From contig CBFGTJ010000134.1 in the NCBI GenBank assembly GCA_965651815.1, forward strand, positions 1 to 8,833: DNA of 8,833 bases, written 5' to 3'. The notes beneath the pieces were generated by a model. It had not been told where the DNA came from, did no database searches, and saw nothing but the letters and a program-made list of their open reading frames with translations. Of this stretch, positions 6,540 to 8,833 are shown one piece after another. Position 1 is the stretch's first letter. The number at the start of each line of letters is the position of its first letter. The translations under genes were made by a program, and so were the position numbers. This DNA comes from CBFGTJ01 sp965651815 (GTDB taxonomy: Bacteria; Actinomycetota; Acidimicrobiia; Acidimicrobiales; Microtrichaceae).

Positions 6540-6545
6540 ACCATA
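6540..6545 (-). promoter_or_regulatory. Putative leaderless -10 box of the lipoprotein gene
   Basis: TATGGT on the minus strand (6545-6540) is followed by CGGGCG and then the ATG at 6533. The 6-base spacing would put the transcript start at the A of the start codon or next to it. No ribosome binding site intervenes. This is the most AT-rich spot in the local sequence. Confidence 0.5.
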
Positions 6546-6564
6546 TTCCGTCGCCGCGCCCGGC

Positions 6565-6597
6565 CAGCGCGTGGGACGGCTCAGCGCGTGCGACGCT
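6565..6597. repeat. Imperfect tandem repeat, two units
   Basis: CAGCGCGTGGGACGGCT (6565-6581) is followed directly by CAGCGCGTGCGACGCT (6582-6597); the first nine bases are identical and the rest differ slightly. It occupies the gap between the membrane-protein stop and the lipoprotein promoter. It is probably a small slippage duplication; no function is evident. Confidence 0.5.
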
Positions 6598-6878
6598 CAG
6601 CCCGCGCCGCCGGCCTCGACCGCCTCGCGCCGCTCGACCTTGAGGTTGTAGATGGCCATGCCGGCCACGACCCCGAACCCGCCGCCGCCCCAGAAGGCGA
6701 CGAACCCGCCGACGCCGAGGGCCAGGGGCACCTCCTGGTACCAGAGGTACAGCGCGCCGGCGATCACGGCGAAGGAGGCGAGCATCGTCACGACGACCGC
6801 GACGATGACGTAGCGGACCTGCTCGGCCGCCTCGGGCCCCTCGGTCGCGGCGACGGTGACTTCGGCGCTGGTGCTCAT
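6597..6878 (-). CDS. Small two-helix membrane protein, unknown function
   Basis: A 93-aa protein with a short acidic N-terminus (about 1-20), a first hydrophobic segment VRYVIVAVVVTMLASFAVIA (21-40, continuing to about 46), a short turn LWYQEVPLA, a second glycine-rich segment (about 51-77, including FWGGGGFGVVAGMA), and a charged tail starting NLKVERRE. This predicts a hairpin in the cytoplasmic membrane, with the basic tail suggesting both ends inside. I do not recognise a family with a known role. The start is ATG at 6878-6876; GAGAGG at 6896-6891 is a plausible though slightly distant ribosome binding site (12 bases). A GTG at 6926 would add 16 residues without a hydrophobic or conserved look, so I set it aside. 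Upstream hairpins probably separate it from the preceding gene; 63 bases separate it from the lipoprotein gene. Confidence 0.75.
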   Translation of the reverse strand: MSTSAEVTVAATEGPEAAEQVRYVIVAVVVTMLASFAVIAGALYLWYQEVPLALGVGGFVAFWGGGGFGVVAGMAIYNLKVERREAVEAGGAG

Positions 6879-6890
6879 GGCTGACTTCGT

Positions 6891-6896
6891 CCTCTC
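6891..6896 (-). promoter_or_regulatory. Ribosome binding site deciding the membrane-protein start
   Basis: GAGAGG on the minus strand lies 12 bases before the ATG at 6878. It is one of the few clear purine-rich binding sites in the window and supports this ATG over the GTG at 6926. It also shows that this gene has a leader, unlike several neighbours. Confidence 0.45.
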
Positions 6897-6914
6897 TGTG
6901 GGGGTGTGCGCTCG

Positions 6915-6958
6915 CGCGCCGACCACCGGCGCGACCGGACCGCCCGGTCCGGGCGGTC
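6915..6958 (-). terminator. Hairpin cluster, probable terminator of the 37-aa gene
   Basis: The strongest structure is a perfect 9-bp stem, GACCGCCCG (6938-6946) with CGGGCGGTC (6950-6958), around a GTC loop. It starts 18 bases after the small gene's stop in the minus-strand direction. A second, mutually exclusive stem pairs CCGGACC (6935-6941) with GGTCCGG (6946-6952). Farther on, CGCGCC (6915-6920) pairs with GGCGCG (6928-6933). No U-run follows. The position between two genes argues for termination. Confidence 0.5.
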
Positions 6959-6976
6959 AGCGTGGGGGGTGTGCGT

Positions 6977-7090
6977 TCAGGCGCGGGGCGGTGCGCCGAT
7001 CAGCAGCGAGCGCCAGATGTCGCCGGCGTCGATCGCACGGTCGGTGACCGCGGGGATCTCGCCGCTCGGGTGCGCCGCTGTGGTCCGCAT
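6977..7090 (-). CDS. Small ORF, 37 aa, unrecognised
   Basis: ATG at 7090-7088 to TGA at 6979-6977 encodes a 37-aa peptide beginning MRTTAAHPSGEIPAVTDR and ending IWRSLLIGAPPRA. I recognise no family. It has one tryptophan (W25), no cysteine, mixed charge and no membrane segment or signal peptide. By my count 34 of 37 codons end in G or C, and second positions are varied, as expected of a real coding frame. A TACGGT box ends 9 bases before the ATG, and a strong hairpin begins 18 bases after the stop, so the unit looks like a short transcript of its own. It lies 35 bases after the stop of the FAD oxidoreductase gene and may be co-transcribed with it. It could be a small regulatory or accessory protein, a peptide precursor, or a chance ORF. 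Confidence 0.5.
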   Translation of the reverse strand: MRTTAAHPSGEIPAVTDRAIDAGDIWRSLLIGAPPRA

Positions 7091-7099
7091 CGAGCGACG

Positions 7100-7105
7100 A
7101 CCGTA
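7100..7105 (-). promoter_or_regulatory. Putative -10 box of the 37-aa gene
   Basis: TACGGT on the minus strand (7105-7100) ends 9 bases before the ATG at 7090. A start about 7 bases on gives a leader of 0-2 bases. The same hexamer precedes the FAD oxidoreductase gene. No -35 box or ribosome binding site is seen. Confidence 0.4.
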
Positions 7106-7125
7106 GTCCGCCCGCAGCGGGAGGG

Positions 7126-8493
7126 TCAGCCGCGGTGCTCGCCGACGAGCCGGCCCACCCGCCGGTCCCACCGGGCCAGCGCCGCGTCCAGGGGGTCGTG
7201 CGGGTAGCGCGAGGCCAGCGCCCGCGCCGCCTGCGCCCTGACGAGCCACGGGGCGAGCAGCGCGGCGAGCCCCGGGTCGGCCGCGAGCCCCCGGGCCGAT
7301 CCGAGCAGCTCGCCCAGCGGCGGTGCACCCCAGCGCTGGTCGAGCCCGGCGTGCACCATCGACGGACCCGGCATCCCCGCCCGCACCATGCGGGCGACGC
7401 CAGCGGGACCGATCGCCGTGGTCATCCGGCGGAGCGCGTCGTAGCCGGCGAGGTCGCCGCCGTGCGCACGGTGGAACCCCGACTGGTAGCGCCACAGCGC
7501 CGCGGCACCGCCGGCGTCCGCTGCCGGTGCGACGGCCTCGGCGAGCATGGTGCCCGCGATGAGGCCCAGGCCGATGCCCGACCCGTGCGCCGGGAACACC
7601 TGGCAGGCGGCGTCGCCGACGAGGGCGAGGCCCGGTGCGGTGAGCCGGGCGTAGGGGCGCCGCAGCGGGATCAGCCCGCGCCCCGCGGAGATCTGCTCGC
7701 CGATCCACGGCTCCTCGTCGAGCGCGGCGGCCAGCATGCCGGGGATCGTCCCGTGACGGCCGTCCGCCACGCAGCCCACCAGCAGGGAGACCTCCTCCAG
7801 GTCCTCGGAGACCGTGATCGAACGGGTCGACCACCCGCCGTGCACGCCGACCCGGTTGACGTGGTCACCCGCGTTCGCGCCGTGGCGCTCGAGGAACCGC
7901 TTCGCGCCCTCCGGGTCCGCGACCCGGAGGCGGAGGTCCGCGGCCGCGCACAGCTCGCCGCTGCGGGGCGGCGGGCACCATCGGGCGAGCACCGGCGAGC
8001 GGCGGCGCAACGCGCCTCCCCGCCCGGACGCGTCGACGGCGAGGTCGGCTTCCACCTTGACCGTGCGGGGCGTCCCGCCGGGTGGCTGCACCTGCAACGT
8101 GAGGGCGGCCAGGCGCTGGCCCCGGTGCCCGACGTCGCGGACCACCGCGTGGTCGACCAGCTCGACCCCGGCGTCGAGGGCGGCCCGGCGCAGGTGTGCA
8201 CCCAGGGCGGCCATGTCGGCCCGCACCGTCGGCGCGGTCACCACCGCGCCGCGCGCACCGTCGGGCCCCACGAGGCGGGCGACGGCCCCGTCGCTGCTGC
8301 GGGCACGACCGGCCGGCGGCGGGACCCCGGCGCTGCGGAACTGCCGGTCGAGCACCCCGTTGTGCCACTGGGCGCCACCGAGGTGGGCCGCGCGCCGCTC
8401 GACGAGCAGGACCGATCGACCCCGCCGGGCGAGCTGCAGCGCTGCGTTCGCCCCCGCGGTGCCGGCGCCGACGACCACGACGTCGTACTTCAC
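7126..8493 (-). CDS. FAD-dependent oxidoreductase, geranylgeranyl-reductase/PHBH-fold type
   Basis: A 455-aa flavoprotein. The N-terminal Rossmann motif is YDVVVVGAGTAGANAALQLA (3-22; GAGTAG at 9-14), with E32 in VERR as the expected ribose-binding acid. ADLAVDASGRGG (149-160) carries the DxSGR motif typical of this group. LALVGDAACQVFPAHGSGIG (289-308), followed by LGLIAG, is the second FAD-binding motif with the GD pair. This order is shared by geranylgeranyl reductases, aromatic hydroxylases and flavin halogenases. I see no halogenase WxWxIP motif. The C-terminal 110 residues are alanine- and arginine-rich, without a recognisable domain. The substrate is unknown; saturation of isoprenoid chains or oxidation of a small molecule are both possible. 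The start is GTG at 8493-8491, giving MKYDVVVVG, with TACGGT 8 bases upstream. It follows the amidohydrolase gene by 22 bases and precedes the 37-aa ORF. Confidence 0.85.
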   Translation of the reverse strand: MKYDVVVVGAGTAGANAALQLARRGRSVLLVERRAAHLGGAQWHNGVLDRQFRSAGVPPPAGRARSSDGAVARLVGPDGARGAVVTAPTVRADMAALGAHLRRAALDAGVELVDHAVVRDVGHRGQRLAALTLQVQPPGGTPRTVKVEADLAVDASGRGGALRRRSPVLARWCPPPRSGELCAAADLRLRVADPEGAKRFLERHGANAGDHVNRVGVHGGWSTRSITVSEDLEEVSLLVGCVADGRHGTIPGMLAAALDEEPWIGEQISAGRGLIPLRRPYARLTAPGLALVGDAACQVFPAHGSGIGLGLIAGTMLAEAVAPAADAGGAAALWRYQSGFHRAHGGDLAGYDALRRMTTAIGPAGVARMVRAGMPGPSMVHAGLDQRWGAPPLGELLGSARGLAADPGLAALLAPWLVRAQAARALASRYPHDPLDAALARWDRRVGRLVGEHRG

Positions 8494-8501
8494 GGCCGGG
8501 A

Positions 8502-8507
8502 ACCGTA
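8502..8507 (-). promoter_or_regulatory. Putative leaderless -10 box of the FAD oxidoreductase gene
   Basis: TACGGT on the minus strand (8507-8502) is followed by TCCCGGCC and the GTG start at 8493. It lies in the 22-base gap after the amidohydrolase stop. No ribosome binding site is present, so the gene may be transcribed separately as a leaderless mRNA. Confidence 0.45.
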
Positions 8508-8515
8508 GCGGGCGG

Positions 8516-8833
8516 TCACTCCCCCATCCGTGCGGCGAGCAGCTCGACGGTGCGCACCATGACCCGGACGCCGACCTCGATCGCGCGGTCGTCGACGTCG
8601 AAGTCGCCGGAGTGCAGGTCGAGCCGGACCGGCGACACGTTCGGGTCGTGGACCCCCAGCCGCGCGTAGCAGCCGGGCACCAGCTGCTGGTACCAGGCGA
8701 AGCTGTCGCCGCCGTTGCTGCGGGGCGGTTCCACCACGGCGTCCCGACCGAGCGCGGCGGTCGCCGCGGCGCGCACCAGGTCCGCCTCGGCGGCGGTGTT
8801 GACCACGGGCGGCACCCCCCGCTGGTACGCCAG
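8516..8833 (-). CDS. M20-family metal-dependent amidohydrolase (C-terminal part)
   Basis: The last 105 codons of a gene entering from the right; its start is outside the window. The fragment opens LAYQRGVPPVVN, continues GGDSFAWYQQLVPGCYARLGV (about 41-61) and LDLHSGDFDVDDRAIEVGV (about 71-89), and ends VELLAARMGE. These match the C-terminal catalytic half of M20D amidohydrolases (hippurate hydrolase, N-acyl-amino-acid or indole-acetyl-amino-acid hydrolases), which release an amino acid from an N-acyl group using a two-metal centre. His74 of the fragment (in LDLHSGDF) is the expected metal ligand near the end of the protein. The position usually reading G-x-E-D-F is GGDSF here. Substrate cannot be told from the fragment. 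GTG at 8815 is internal, since conserved residues continue before it. Stop TGA is 22 bases before the FAD oxidoreductase gene. Confidence 0.9.
   Translation of the reverse strand: MAYQRGVPPVVNTAAEADLVRAAATAALGRDAVVEPPRSNGGDSFAWYQQLVPGCYARLGVHDPNVSPVRLDLHSGDFDVDDRAIEVGVRVMVRTVELLAARMGE

Noticed and set aside
6879..6926. GTG at 6926 as start of the membrane protein
   Set aside because: The added 16 residues have no signal or conservation pattern, and a GAGAGG site supports the ATG at 6878.
158..8493. Shared start MKY (AAG TAC after the start codon) in the ApgM-type gene, thrC and the FAD oxidoreductase
   Set aside because: In each case it is the normal N-terminus of an unrelated family; three cases look coincidental and no common upstream element accompanies them.
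8813..8815. GTG at 8815 as start of a 99-aa protein
   Set aside because: Family-like residues (LAYQRGVPPVVN) continue up to the window edge, so this is an internal valine of a longer gene.
1..8833. Mobile elements, CRISPR repeats, integrase sites at the tRNA, toxin-antitoxin or defence genes
   Set aside because: No transposase or integrase motif, no regularly spaced repeats, and no duplicate of the tRNA 3' end within the window.

Overview
The window reads as ordinary chromosome of a very GC-rich bacterium, most likely an actinomycete in the broad sense (Actinomycetota). The evidence is the strong G/C bias at third codon positions, frequent GTG starts, the gene order argS-lysA-hom-thrC, and TANNNT -10 boxes placed right in front of start codons. 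I lean towards a deep-branching class such as Acidimicrobiia, but the sequence does not prove it. All protein genes lie on the minus strand; the only plus-strand gene is a tRNA.

Left block (1-5854): an aspartate-family amino-acid operon, transcribed right to left as argS (arginyl-tRNA synthetase), lysA (diaminopimelate decarboxylase), hom (homoserine dehydrogenase with a C-terminal ACT domain), thrC (threonine synthase) and the first 53 codons of an ApgM-type alkaline-phosphatase-superfamily protein. argS and lysA overlap by four bases (GTGA). thrC follows hom by 9 bases, with its ribosome binding site built on the hom stop codon. hom seems to have its own leaderless promoter. The last gene sits where mycobacteria and streptomycetes carry the GHMP kinase thrB. 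It belongs to the phosphoglycerate-mutase-like group proposed to be an alternative homoserine kinase, so the operon can plausibly run from aspartate semialdehyde to threonine without a visible thrB.

Middle (5855-6140): a divergent control region with an argS promoter on one side and a tRNA-Arg(CCG) gene with an extended -10 box on the other. A strong hairpin downstream of the tRNA probably serves as a terminator.

Right block (6141-8833): poorly characterised minus-strand genes. From right to left they are the C-terminal 105 codons of an M20-family amidohydrolase, an FAD-dependent oxidoreductase of the geranylgeranyl-reductase/PHBH-fold type, a 37-codon small ORF with a -10 box and a hairpin terminator, a 93-aa two-helix membrane protein, and a 130-aa secreted lipoprotein with two extra cysteines.

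I see no mobile element, CRISPR array, phage gene or defence system. The points most worth following up are the ApgM-for-ThrB replacement paired with a long-type ThrC, the 37-aa small gene, and the repeated TANNNT-N6-9-start arrangement that suggests leaderless transcription.
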